Counted from the stretch's first letter, positions 1 to 6,083 are shown. The stretch is DNA of 6,502 nt from Anaerotignum sp. (GCA_017442465.1 JAFRZQ010000196.1:1-6502), one strand, 5' to 3'. Numbers and translations are program-made. Notes: generated from the sequence alone by a model not told the origin.

Positions 1-1024
1 GAAGGTGGTTGCTTCCGCCAATGCCTTCCGTATGATACAGAACTTTTTCGGCGAGGACTTTGCTGACCGCCGTATGGTGGTGAAGGATGGGGACAAGCTG
101 GATCTCGGCAGACATGAACTGACTTTCCTGACAGCACCCATGGTGCACTGGCCGGAAGTCATCATGACTTACGATGCTTTTGACAAGGTGTTGTTCTCCG
201 CTGATGCCTTTGGCAAATTCGGTGCATTGGATGTGGAGGATGAATGGGAATATGAAGCCCGCAGATATTACTTCGGCATCATTGGCAAATATGGCCCCCA
301 GGTGCAGGCAGTACTGAAAAAGATCAAAGCTGTGGATATTCAGACCATCTGTCCTTTGCACGGCCTTGCTCTGAAAGAAAATATAGGTCACTACATCGGT
401 CTGTATGACATATGGTCTTCCTACGGGGTGGAAAGTGAAGGCGTTTTCATTGCCTATACTTCCATTTATGGTCATACAAAAGCGGCAGTGGAACTGCTGG
501 CCCGGAAACTGGAAGAAAAAGGCTGCCCGAAGGTGGTTATGACAGACCTTTCCCGCAGCGACTGGGCAGAAGCCGTAGAGGATGCTTTCCGTTACGGCAA
601 ACTGGTGCTGGCAACAACGACTTATAATGCGGATATCTTCCCGGATATGAAGCATTTTATTGAACATCTGGTGAAACGCAATTTCCAGAACCGTACCGTT
701 GGCCTCATCGAAAATGGCTCCTGGGCACCAAAGGCAGCAGGCATCATGCAGGAAATGCTGTCTGAATGCAAAGACCTGACTTTTACAGATACGACTGTAA
801 GGATCCTGTCTGCTATGAATGCGGAAAACGCTGCCCAGGTGGAAGCGATGGCGCAGGAACTCTGTGGTCGGGAAGAAGCGGCGGCAGAAGCACAGCCCGA
901 AGAAAAGAAGGCAAAGAAATATATCTGCACCGTATGCGGCTATGAACACGAAGGCGAACTGCCGGAGGATTTTGAATGTCCTTTGTGCGGTGTTGGCCCG
1001 GATCTGTTTGAATTGATGGAATGA
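1..1024 (+). CDS. Flavodiiron protein (A-type flavoprotein) with C-terminal rubredoxin domain, 5' end outside window
   Basis: Cytoplasmic enzyme family that reduces O2 to water and/or NO to N2O, protecting anaerobes. The open frame runs in from the window edge (an AAG codon precedes the first GTG), so about 100 N-terminal residues, including the HxExDH iron ligands, are missing. Counting from the GTG at base 5, three remaining diiron ligands are visible: His48 (MVHWPE), Asp67 (SADAFG) and His119 (CPLHG). A flavodoxin domain follows from about residue 147, with the FMN phosphate loop YTSIYGHT (151-158) and a second FMN-contact loop near TTTYNADIFP (204-213). After an Ala/Glu/Lys-rich linker (about 288-305) comes a rubredoxin domain with Cys308, Cys311, Cys325 and Cys328. 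Its short Cys-pair spacing resembles the rubrerythrin type. The domain probably passes electrons to FMN within one chain. Family assignment is secure; O2 versus NO preference cannot be read from sequence. Confidence 0.95.
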   Translation, partial: KVVASANAFRMIQNFFGEDFADRRMVVKDGDKLDLGRHELTFLTAPMVHWPEVIMTYDAFDKVLFSADAFGKFGALDVEDEWEYEARRYYFGIIGKYGPQVQAVLKKIKAVDIQTICPLHGLALKENIGHYIGLYDIWSSYGVESEGVFIAYTSIYGHTKAAVELLARKLEEKGCPKVVMTDLSRSDWAEAVEDAFRYGKLVLATTTYNADIFPDMKHFIEHLVKRNFQNRTVGLIENGSWAPKAAGIMQEMLSECKDLTFTDTTVRILSAMNAENAAQVEAMAQELCGREEAAAEAQPEEKKAKKYICTVCGYEHEGELPEDFECPLCGVGPDLFELME

Positions 1025-1033
1025 TGTAAAAGG

Positions 1034-1064
1034 CAAAAGGACTCAAAAGAGTCCTTTTGTGTTT
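1034..1064. terminator. Hairpin terminator between convergent genes
   Basis: A perfect 11-bp inverted repeat (CAAAAGGACTC at 1034-1044, GAGTCCTTTTG at 1049-1059) closes a 4-nt AAAA loop and is followed by TGTTTT. It starts 10 bases after the flavodiiron stop codon and ends just before the def stop codon on the other strand. It probably serves the flavodiiron gene and may also stop def transcripts, although the T tract in that direction is poor. Confidence 0.8.
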
Positions 1065-1475
1065 TCAGATGATAATGCCATTGCAGTGGTCGATCTCATG
1101 CTGGATGATCTCTGCTACCCAGCCGGAAAATTTGTGGCACTGTTTCTTCCAGTGGATGTCGAAATATTCCACTTCGATCTCTTCGTATCTTGTGGTTTTT
1201 CTTGTACCTGTCAGGGAAAGACAGCCTTCCTCTGCTTCGTATTCGCCCTTTTTGGATACGATAACGGGATTGAACATGGCAACATTCATAAAACCCATGT
1301 TCACCGCGATGACGCATTTTCGTACACCGATCATGTTTGCCGCTAAGCCTACACAGCCGGCTTCATTTGCTTTCAGTGTATCAAGCAGATCGATTGCCAC
1401 CTGCTGGTCGGCTTTTGTGGCAGGCTCGGATTTCTGCTTCAGGAAAAATTCATCTCTTACAATCTTTTTTACCAT
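1065..1475 (-). CDS. def: Peptide deformylase, short divergent type
   Basis: Metalloenzyme family that removes the formyl group from the N-terminal fMet of new proteins. The 136-residue product carries motif 2 EGCLS (83-87, metal ligand Cys85) and motif 3 HEIDH (126-130, metal ligands His126 and His130, catalytic Glu127). Motif 1 reads CVGLAANMIG (41-50). Met48 sits where canonical enzymes have the Gln that stabilises the reaction intermediate. The protein stops six residues after HEIDH, so the C-terminal helix of longer deformylases (about 165-170 residues) is absent. The ATG is preceded by AAGGAGA (1482-1488) six bases away, which supports this start. No clear promoter is visible; the upstream stretch holds a cluster of hairpins. 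The metal site is intact, so it is probably an active hydrolase, but a substrate other than formyl-Met peptides is possible. Confidence 0.9.
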   Translation of the reverse strand: MVKKIVRDEFFLKQKSEPATKADQQVAIDLLDTLKANEAGCVGLAANMIGVRKCVIAVNMGFMNVAMFNPVIVSKKGEYEAEEGCLSLTGTRKTTRYEEIEVEYFDIHWKKQCHKFSGWVAEIIQHEIDHCNGIII

Positions 1476-1511
1476 TTTAAATCTCCTTTTTGAGCTAACT
1501 TTAGAGAGAGT

Positions 1512-1534
1512 TTGAGACCCCTACAGGGTCTCAA
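1512..1534. repeat. 9-bp inverted repeat (hairpin 1 upstream of def)
   Basis: TTGAGACCC pairs perfectly with GGGTCTCAA around a 5-nt loop. On the minus strand it lies about 37 bases before the def start codon. No T run follows in either direction, so it is not a standard intrinsic terminator. Confidence 0.6.
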
Positions 1535-1545
1535 TGGAATCCGCA

Positions 1546-1564
1546 GGAGGAATTCACTTCCTCC
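1546..1564. repeat. 7-bp inverted repeat (hairpin 2 upstream of def)
   Basis: GGAGGAA and TTCCTCC flank a 5-nt loop. Both strands therefore carry a Shine-Dalgarno-like and an anti-Shine-Dalgarno-like tract in this non-coding region. No start codon at suitable spacing opens a credible frame. Confidence 0.55.
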
Positions 1565-1570
1565 GAGGAA

Positions 1571-1612
1571 AAGAGGGCGTCGCATGGAATTTATTCCATG
1601 CTCGCATCTCTT
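1571..1612. repeat. Long imperfect hairpin (hairpin 3 upstream of def)
   Basis: The core GCATGGAA/TTCCATGC (1582-1589, 1594-1601) is perfect. Beyond a small internal loop, GCG (1577-1579) pairs with CGC (1603-1605). After a one-base bulge, AAGAGG (1571-1576) pairs with TCTCTT-type bases up to 1612, with one G-T pair. The total is about 17 pairs over 42 bases. Confidence 0.55.
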
Positions 1613-1629
1613 TGACCTACAGTTCCAAC

Positions 1630-1665
1630 AAAAAAAGCTTGAGCCCATTGGATCAAGCTTTTTTT
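1630..1665 (-). terminator. Rho-independent terminator of asnS
   Basis: A perfect 13-bp inverted repeat (AAAAAAAGCTTGA at 1630-1642, TCAAGCTTTTTTT at 1653-1665) with a 10-nt loop. Read on the minus strand it ends in seven Ts, 18 bases after the asnS stop codon. The symmetric A/T tracts would let it work in both directions. It separates asnS from def, so def probably needs its own start or read-through. Confidence 0.85.
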
Positions 1666-1681
1666 ACACGCGTCAGCGTGT
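1666..1681 (-). repeat. Small GC-rich hairpin after the asnS stop codon
   Basis: ACACGC and GCGTGT form a perfect 6-bp stem with a 4-nt loop, directly between the asnS stop codon and the main terminator. It may protect the 3' end of the transcript; no T tract follows it directly. Confidence 0.45.
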
Positions 1682-1682
1682 C

Positions 1683-3077
1683 TTAGAATTCAGCGTTTTT
1701 AACTGTACGAGGGTAAGGCAGAACGTCACGGATGTTGCCTACGCCTGTCAGGTACATAACAGCTCTTTCAAAGCCCAGACCGAAACCAGCGTGTCTTGTG
1801 CCGCCGTATTTGCGCAGGTCTAAGTACCACCAGTAGTCTTCTCTCTTCAGACCCAGTTCATCCATTCTTGCTTCCAGAATGTCCAGTCTTTCTTCTCTCT
1901 GGCTGCCGCCGATGATTTCGCCTACACCGGGAACCAAGAGGTCCATAGCCGCTACTGTTTTCTTGTCATCGTTCAGACGCATGTAGAATGCTTTGATTTC
2001 TACGGGGTAGTCTGTAACGAATACGGGTTTCTTGAAGATCTGTTCTGTCAGATATCTTTCGTGTTCTGTCTGCAGGTCGATGCCCCATTCTACGGGGAAT
2101 TCGAACTGGTGACCGGATTTCTGCAGCAGTTCTACTGCTTCTGTGTATGTCACTCTGCCAAATTCGTTGGACAGGATGTTGTCCAGTCTTTCCAGCAGGC
2201 CTTTGTCTACGAAACTGTTGAAGAATTCCATTTCTTCGGGAGCATTGTCCAGAACGTACTGAATGATGTATTTCAGCATTTCTTCTGCGATTTCCATGTT
2301 GTCGTTCAGGTCAGCGAATGCCATTTCGGGTTCGATCATCCAGAATTCCGCAGCATGTCTTGTTGTGTTGGAGTTTTCAGCACGGAATGTGGGGCCGAAT
2401 GTATAGATGTTACGGAAAGCCATTGCAAATGTTTCTGCGGACAGCTGACCGGATACTGTCAGGTTTGTTTCTTTGCCGAAGAAGTCTTTGGAGTAATCAA
2501 CCTTGCCGTCTTCTGTTCTGGGCAGGTTTTCCAGATCCAGTGTTGTTACGCGGAACATTTCGCCTGCACCTTCACAGTCGGAACCTGTGATGATGGGTGT
2601 ATGTGCGTAAACGAAGCCTTTGTTCTGGAAGAATTCGTGGATCGCCATAGCCACCAGGGAACGTACACGGAATGTTGCGGAGAACAGGTTTGTTCTGGGA
2701 CGCAGGTAAGCGATTTCACGCAGGAATTCTACGGAATGGCGTTTTTTCTGCAGAGGGTAATCGGGTGTGGATGTACCTTCTACTTCGATTTCAGCTGCTT
2801 TGATTTCAAAGGGCTGTTTTGCTTCGGGTGTTTCCACCAGGAGACCTTTTACGATCAGAGCTGCGCCTACGTTCTGTTTGGAGATTTCTTCGTAGTTGGA
2901 AACTTTGTCAGCTTCGAATACGATCTGGATGTTCTTGAAGAAAGAACCGTCGTTCAGTTCGATGAAGCCGAAGTTTTTAGACACACGCATGGTGCGGATC
3001 CAGCCGCCCAGTGTCACTTCTTTATTTGCATACTCCGCTGTGTTGCGGTAGATGGATTTTACAGTTGTCAGATCCAT
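1683..3077 (-). CDS. asnS: Asparaginyl-tRNA synthetase
   Basis: Charges tRNA-Asn with asparagine using ATP in the cytoplasm. The 464-residue product has the usual full length. Residues about 20-105 form the N-terminal OB-fold anticodon-binding domain (VTLGGWIRTMR, FGFIELNDGS). The class II catalytic core follows: motif 1 around 147-165 (HEFFQNKGFVYAHTP), motif 2 FRAENSNTTRHAAEFW (231-246) and motif 3 GFGLGFER (431-438). The motif-2 region and the ending NIRDVLPYPRT are typical of AsnRS rather than AspRS. The ATG is preceded by AAAGGAAG (3085-3092) seven bases away. The gene has its own promoter (3121-3149) and terminator. The leader is only about 35-40 nt, so there is no room for a T-box. In-frame TTA, CTA and TCA codons are nearly absent, which suggests strong codon bias and high expression. 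Direct AsnRS means the cell need not depend solely on the amidotransferase route for Asn-tRNA. Confidence 0.97.
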   Translation of the reverse strand: MDLTTVKSIYRNTAEYANKEVTLGGWIRTMRVSKNFGFIELNDGSFFKNIQIVFEADKVSNYEEISKQNVGAALIVKGLLVETPEAKQPFEIKAAEIEVEGTSTPDYPLQKKRHSVEFLREIAYLRPRTNLFSATFRVRSLVAMAIHEFFQNKGFVYAHTPIITGSDCEGAGEMFRVTTLDLENLPRTEDGKVDYSKDFFGKETNLTVSGQLSAETFAMAFRNIYTFGPTFRAENSNTTRHAAEFWMIEPEMAFADLNDNMEIAEEMLKYIIQYVLDNAPEEMEFFNSFVDKGLLERLDNILSNEFGRVTYTEAVELLQKSGHQFEFPVEWGIDLQTEHERYLTEQIFKKPVFVTDYPVEIKAFYMRLNDDKKTVAAMDLLVPGVGEIIGGSQREERLDILEARMDELGLKREDYWWYLDLRKYGGTRHAGFGLGFERAVMYLTGVGNIRDVLPYPRTVKNAEF

Positions 3078-3120
3078 GATGTTACTTCCTTTCTAAGATG
3101 TTCTGATTCTCAATACTCCT

Positions 3121-3149
3121 ATTGTATCCGCTTCGGATAAAAAAGACAA
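3121..3149 (-). promoter_or_regulatory. Sigma-A type promoter of asnS
   Basis: On the minus strand the -35 box is TTGTCT (3149-3144) and the -10 box is TACAAT (3126-3121), with an ideal 17-bp spacer. Transcription would start near 3114. An inverted repeat TATCCG-CTT-CGGATA (3125-3139) fills most of the spacer and touches the -10 box, so it could be an operator. Confidence 0.75.
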
Positions 3150-3157
3150 CCTTTTTT
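3139..3157 (-). terminator. Possible weak terminator after msrA
   Basis: A 7-bp stem AAAAAAG/CTTTTTT with a 5-nt loop lies about 20 bases after the msrA stop codon and overlaps the asnS -35 box. It is almost all A-T, so termination would be weak; some nitrilase-msrA transcripts may run on into asnS. Confidence 0.25.
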
Positions 3158-3176
3158 TCTTGAGAAATGGGGAAAA

Positions 3177-3710
3177 TCAGCGGTTTTCTGCCTTTTTCAT
3201 CTCTTTTATCTTCTCAAAATTGATGTGACAGTAGCCGCCGGGGTTCTTGTCCAGATAATCCTGATGATATTCCTCTGCAGGGATGAACTGGCGCAGGGGC
3301 AGATTTTCGATCATGATGGGCTGGAAATACTCCTTCTGCAGCTCGGCAAGAAAGGCTGCGGCTGTTTCCTTCTGTTCTTCGTTTAAGGAATAAATACCTG
3401 TGCGGTACTGGATGCCCATGTCCATGCCCTGTCTGCCCAGAGAGGTGGGATCGATGGTATAACAGTATTCTTTCAAAATCTCTGGCAGAGAGATTTTTTC
3501 TGCATCGAAAATGACTTCCACCGTTTCCGCGTGCCCGCTGCGGTTGCAGACTTCTTCGTAGGTCACATGGTCGCGGAGAGGGGGATTCCACAGGGGTTTT
3601 TCACCAAGGGCGTAGCCAACTTTCGTTTCCAGTACGCCGTCAATGGTTTTCATATAATGCTCGGTGCCCCAGAAACAGCCGCCGGCAAGGTAAATGGTTT
3701 CTTTTCTCAA
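3177..3710 (-). CDS. msrA: Peptide methionine (S)-S-oxide reductase MsrA
   Basis: Repairs oxidised methionine by reducing methionine-S-sulfoxide, usually with thioredoxin. The N-terminal signature GGCFWGTEHY carries the catalytic Cys (Cys12 of the 177-residue form). Family blocks YEEVCNRSGHAETVEV and EYHQDYLDKNPGGYCHI are present, and the length is normal. Candidate resolving cysteines are in EEVCNR, EYCYT and GYCHI; which one is used cannot be told. I chose the TTG at 3710-3708 as the start. AAGGAG (3724-3719) lies eight bases upstream, and the protein then begins MRKETIYLAGG, like typical MsrA. A GTG at 3719 is in frame and would add three residues, but its G is the last base of that ribosome binding site. 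The gene follows the nitrilase gene directly and probably shares its promoter by translational coupling. Confidence 0.95.
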   Translation of the reverse strand: MRKETIYLAGGCFWGTEHYMKTIDGVLETKVGYALGEKPLWNPPLRDHVTYEEVCNRSGHAETVEVIFDAEKISLPEILKEYCYTIDPTSLGRQGMDMGIQYRTGIYSLNEEQKETAAAFLAELQKEYFQPIMIENLPLRQFIPAEEYHQDYLDKNPGGYCHINFEKIKEMKKAENR

Positions 3711-3715
3711 AGGAA

Positions 3716-4597
3716 TCACTCCTTATTGTAATAATGGGCAAGAGGGCCTCCTGCCAGATTTCTTTGTGTCCGTCCGATCGTTGCTTCGTAGGGGACGTCA
3801 TACATATCAGTTCTTCTGTGTCTCAAGAGGGGTAACTGTTGTCTTACGGTATCCACTCTTGTCATATCCAATTCTACGGTTAAAATACCTTCGGTCTCAT
3901 CCATCTGGTCGATGACGAAGCCCCAGGGGTCCGTGGCGATGGAATGTCCCCATGCGGTGTAGGAGGACTCCATGTCCCTTGCAGGAGCGCAGCCCACCAT
4001 GAACACCTGATTATCCAGTGCCCGCATGCGGAAGGACAGTTCCCAGTGGGCAGGGCCTGTGGTCATATTGAAGGCGGCAGGCACGAAGATGGCCTGTACC
4101 CCTTCCAGAGCAAGCAGTCTGGAAAGTTCGGGGAAACGGATGTCATAGCAGATAATGAGACCCATCTTGCCCCAGGGGGTGTGGAATGTGGTCACATCTT
4201 TCCCTGCGGTGAAGGTGTCGGATTCCATGAAATACTGGCCGCCGGGGACGTTGATGTCGAAGAGGTGGGTCTTTCTGTGCTTGGCGATACATTCGCCCTT
4301 ATCATTATAAACGAAAGAGGCATTGTAAATTTTCCCTTCAGAAGACAGAGGAATGGAGCCTGCCACGATATATAAGCCGAATTCCCTTGCCATTTCCGCC
4401 ATTTCCGTCAGGAAAGGGCTGTTCCACGGCATGGCATATTTTACGAAGGCGCTGTTTTCATAGGGGCAGCAGCACATTTCGGGCAGAACGGCAATGTCCG
4501 CCCCTTCGGCTTTCGCCTGTTTCAGCATTTCTCTGATTTTCACGATATTTTCTTCCGGCGTAGGTGCCGTTTTCATCTGTAATAAGGATACTTTCAT
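3716..4597 (-). CDS. Carbon-nitrogen hydrolase, omega-amidase (Nit2) type
   Basis: Nitrilase-superfamily amidase. The catalytic triad is visible as Glu40 (LPEMCCC), Lys109 (HRKTHLFD) and Cys150 (IICYDIRFPE), at nearly the spacing of human Nit2. Further Nit2-like blocks are HLFDINVPGG (111-120), FNMTTGPAHWEL (176-187), RALDNQVF (192-199) and SYTAWGHS (212-219). Nit2 enzymes hydrolyse 2-oxoglutaramate and 2-oxosuccinamate, products of glutamine and asparagine transamination, including the transamination that ends methionine salvage. The ATG at 4597 follows AAAGGAGG (4607-4614) by nine bases and gives 293 residues beginning MKVSLLQMK. A farther upstream ATG at 4717 would place 40 unrelated residues over the terminator and promoter, so I rejected it. 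Three consecutive cysteines (42-44) next to Glu40 are unusual. It is first in a two-gene unit with msrA. Confidence 0.9.
   Translation of the reverse strand: MKVSLLQMKTAPTPEENIVKIREMLKQAKAEGADIAVLPEMCCCPYENSAFVKYAMPWNSPFLTEMAEMAREFGLYIVAGSIPLSSEGKIYNASFVYNDKGECIAKHRKTHLFDINVPGGQYFMESDTFTAGKDVTTFHTPWGKMGLIICYDIRFPELSRLLALEGVQAIFVPAAFNMTTGPAHWELSFRMRALDNQVFMVGCAPARDMESSYTAWGHSIATDPWGFVIDQMDETEGILTVELDMTRVDTVRQQLPLLRHRRTDMYDVPYEATIGRTQRNLAGGPLAHYYNKE
3719..3724 (-). promoter_or_regulatory. Ribosome binding site of msrA inside the nitrilase 3' end
   Basis: AAGGAG on the minus strand encodes the last Lys-Glu of the nitrilase and is followed immediately by its TGA stop. It is correctly spaced (8 nt) for the TTG at 3710 and too close for the GTG at 3719, so it decides the msrA start and implies coupled translation. 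Confidence 0.7.
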
Positions 4598-4630
4598 GGA
4601 CAGTGCCCTCCTTTTTTTGAATTTTTTCTT

Positions 4631-4639
4631 ATCATACCA
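4631..4639 (-). promoter_or_regulatory. Extended -10 promoter of the nitrilase-msrA unit
   Basis: TGGTATGAT on the minus strand is an extended -10 (TG-n-TATGAT). The -35 position 17 bp upstream (4659-4654) is TTTTTT, the tail of the preceding terminator and a poor match. Transcription would start near 4624, leaving a leader of about 27 nt. Confidence 0.55.
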
Positions 4640-4647
4640 TAGCGGTG

Positions 4648-4681
4648 GAAAATAAAAAAGCCTCGACATTTGTCGAGGCTT
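4648..4681 (-). terminator. Rho-independent terminator of the NSS transporter gene
   Basis: The stem AAGCCTCGAC (4658-4667) / GTCGAGGCTT (4672-4681) is perfect over 10 bp with a 4-nt loop. On the minus strand it runs into TTTTTTATTTT. It lies about 30 bases after the transporter stop codon and also has T residues on the plus side, so it may act both ways. Confidence 0.88.
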
Positions 4682-4692
4682 GATTTTTTCGT

Positions 4693-4707
4693 ACGAGCGC
4701 AGCTCGT
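4693..4707 (-). repeat. Small hairpin right after the transporter stop codon
   Basis: ACGAGC and GCTCGT form a 6-bp stem with a 3-nt loop, ending two bases before the stop codon. It parallels the GC-rich hairpin that precedes the asnS terminator, so both minus-strand units end in a tandem of small hairpin and terminator. Confidence 0.45.
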
Positions 4708-4709
4708 TA

Positions 4710-6083
4710 TTAACCAATGATAGATTTCCAGCCCATTACGAATACATACAGGATGATCAGAGGCAGGATGTATTTGATGTACAGTCTGATGGCATTGGGG
4801 AATTTGATACCATTACCGGTATTGGCTTCACCCATGAAGTTATCCCAGCCCCAGCCGATCTTCCAGGAACAGAAGACAACATAAACCAGAGCGCCCAGAG
4901 GCAGGATATTGTTGGATACGATAAAGTCTTCCAGATCCAGAACGCCGGAACCAGCGCCCAGAGGCTGGAAATCAGCCAGTACATTGTAGCCCAGTGCACA
5001 GGGCAGGCACAGGATCAGCATCAGAACGATGTGGATGGTAACGATTTTTTTCTTGGGCATATCTGTCAGGTCTTCCCAGAACGCGATCAGGTTCTGGAAT
5101 ACCGCGATAACTGTGGAGAATGCCGCGAAGCACATGAACAGGAAGAACAGTGTGCCCCACAGACGACCGCCGGGCATTGCGTTGAATACGTTAGGCAGTG
5201 TTACGAAGATCAGACCAGGGCCTGCGCCGGGGTCGATACCGTATGCAAAGCATGCAGGGAAAATGATCAGCCCAGCCATCAGCGCTACGGATGTATCCAG
5301 AACAGTGATGGAGATGGCTTCACCACACAGACGACGGCTGCGGTCGATGTAAGAACCGAAGATCGCCATGGAACCCATACCAATACTCAGTGTGAAGAAT
5401 GCCTGGCTCATTGCAGCAAACAATACAGTGGAAAGACCGTGTTCCTTGATTGCATCAAGGTTAGGTGTCAGATAGAATTTCAGACCAGCTTCGCCGCCGG
5501 GCAGGAAGATGGAACGAACTGCCAGAACGATCATCAGTACCAGCAGTGCCAGCATCATGACTTTTGTGACTTTTTCAACACCGTTCTGCAGACCCATACC
5601 TACGATGATCATACAGCTGACAACAACGATGGCCATGAAGCCGATATTGATGGGTGCGCTGCCCAGTGTACCGTTGAAGGCTGCACCGACCTCATCGGGA
5701 GTCATACCTGTGAAGCCGCCGGCTGCCATTTTGAAGAAATAATACAGCATCCAGCCGGCTACTGTGGTGTAGAACATCATCAGCAGATAGTTACCGGCCA
5801 TGGCAGGATATTTGAACCAGTGCCATTTCTGGCCTTTTCTTTCCAGCACGTCCATGGACATAGCCACGCTTCGCTGGCTGGCACGGCCAACGGCCAGTTC
5901 GGCTGTCAGCGCGGGGATACCCAGGATCAGCAGGAACAGGAAATAGATCAGTACAAAAGCAGCACCGCCGTACTGACCAGTGATGTAAGGGAATTTCCAT
6001 ACATTACCCAGACCGATGGCACAGCCTGCGGAAATCAGGATAAAGCCCAAACGGGAACCAAATTTCTCTCTTTGTTTTTCCAT
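4710..6083 (-). CDS. Sodium-dependent amino acid transporter, NSS/SNF family
   Basis: Inner-membrane sodium symporter of the LeuT fold. At 457 residues it fits the 11-helix bacterial subgroup (Tyt1 and MhsT type) rather than 12-helix LeuT. Helix 1 carries the signature AGCAIGLGNVWKFPY (19-33). Ala22 and Asn27 match LeuT sodium-site residues, and Lys30 replaces the usual gate Arg. The unwound helix 6 segment is FFTLSIGMGSM (229-239). Ser323 and Thr324 in helix 8 match the second sodium site, and Asp386 in helix 10 is the likely partner of Lys30. Asp263 in helix 7 may replace chloride. Predicted helices are near 12-36, 40-63, 92-118, 146-163, 170-192, 216-240, 254-282, 304-332, 347-365, 384-406 and 429-450. 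The ATG at 6083 follows AGGAGGG (6092-6098) by eight bases; an upstream ATG (6179) lies at the promoter and is rejected. Substrate is unknown; the divergent neighbour hints at cysteine, serine or a related amino acid. Confidence 0.95.
   Translation of the reverse strand: MEKQREKFGSRLGFILISAGCAIGLGNVWKFPYITGQYGGAAFVLIYFLFLLILGIPALTAELAVGRASQRSVAMSMDVLERKGQKWHWFKYPAMAGNYLLMMFYTTVAGWMLYYFFKMAAGGFTGMTPDEVGAAFNGTLGSAPINIGFMAIVVVSCMIIVGMGLQNGVEKVTKVMMLALLVLMIVLAVRSIFLPGGEAGLKFYLTPNLDAIKEHGLSTVLFAAMSQAFFTLSIGMGSMAIFGSYIDRSRRLCGEAISITVLDTSVALMAGLIIFPACFAYGIDPGAGPGLIFVTLPNVFNAMPGGRLWGTLFFLFMCFAAFSTVIAVFQNLIAFWEDLTDMPKKKIVTIHIVLMLILCLPCALGYNVLADFQPLGAGSGVLDLEDFIVSNNILPLGALVYVVFCSWKIGWGWDNFMGEANTGNGIKFPNAIRLYIKYILPLIILYVFVMGWKSIIG

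Larger units (their letters stand above)
1476..1629. other. Non-coding stretch upstream of def with three hairpins and short repeats
   Basis: I see no gene here. There are three consecutive inverted repeats. The first is TTGAGACCC/GGGTCTCAA (1512-1520 and 1526-1534, 5-nt loop). The second is GGAGGAA/TTCCTCC (1546-1552 and 1558-1564, 5-nt loop). The third is GCATGGAA/TTCCATGC (1582-1589 and 1594-1601, 4-nt loop), which extends imperfectly outward to about 1571-1612. ATGGAAT occurs twice (1534-1540 and 1584-1590), and CCTACAG occurs twice (1520-1526 and 1616-1622), each after a TTTGA. On the minus strand this would be the untranslated leader of def. No good promoter, T-box or other known riboswitch signature was recognised. 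Confidence 0.6.

Noticed and set aside
1057..1515. Plus-strand open frames of 152 and 95 codons opposite def
   Set aside because: They lie over a gene with clear deformylase motifs, start inside the terminator region and show no family features.
1476..1629. T-box or known riboswitch leader for def
   Set aside because: No T-box core sequence, no terminator with a T run before def, and no riboswitch signature that I recognise; only hairpins without T tracts.
1512..1823. Plus-strand open frame of 103 codons across the hairpin cluster and the asnS 3' end
   Set aside because: It crosses the asnS terminator and coding sequence, has no ribosome binding site, and its translation is low complexity.
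2061..3140. Plus-strand open frame (359 codons) opposite asnS
   Set aside because: Same cause: exact codon register with asnS and strong codon bias. The product is Phe- and Cys-rich and resembles nothing.
4598..4717. 40-codon N-terminal extension of the nitrilase
   Set aside because: It would cover the transporter terminator and the nitrilase promoter, has Lys/Arg/Tyr-rich non-homologous sequence, and the ATG at 4597 has a strong ribosome binding site and a typical family start.
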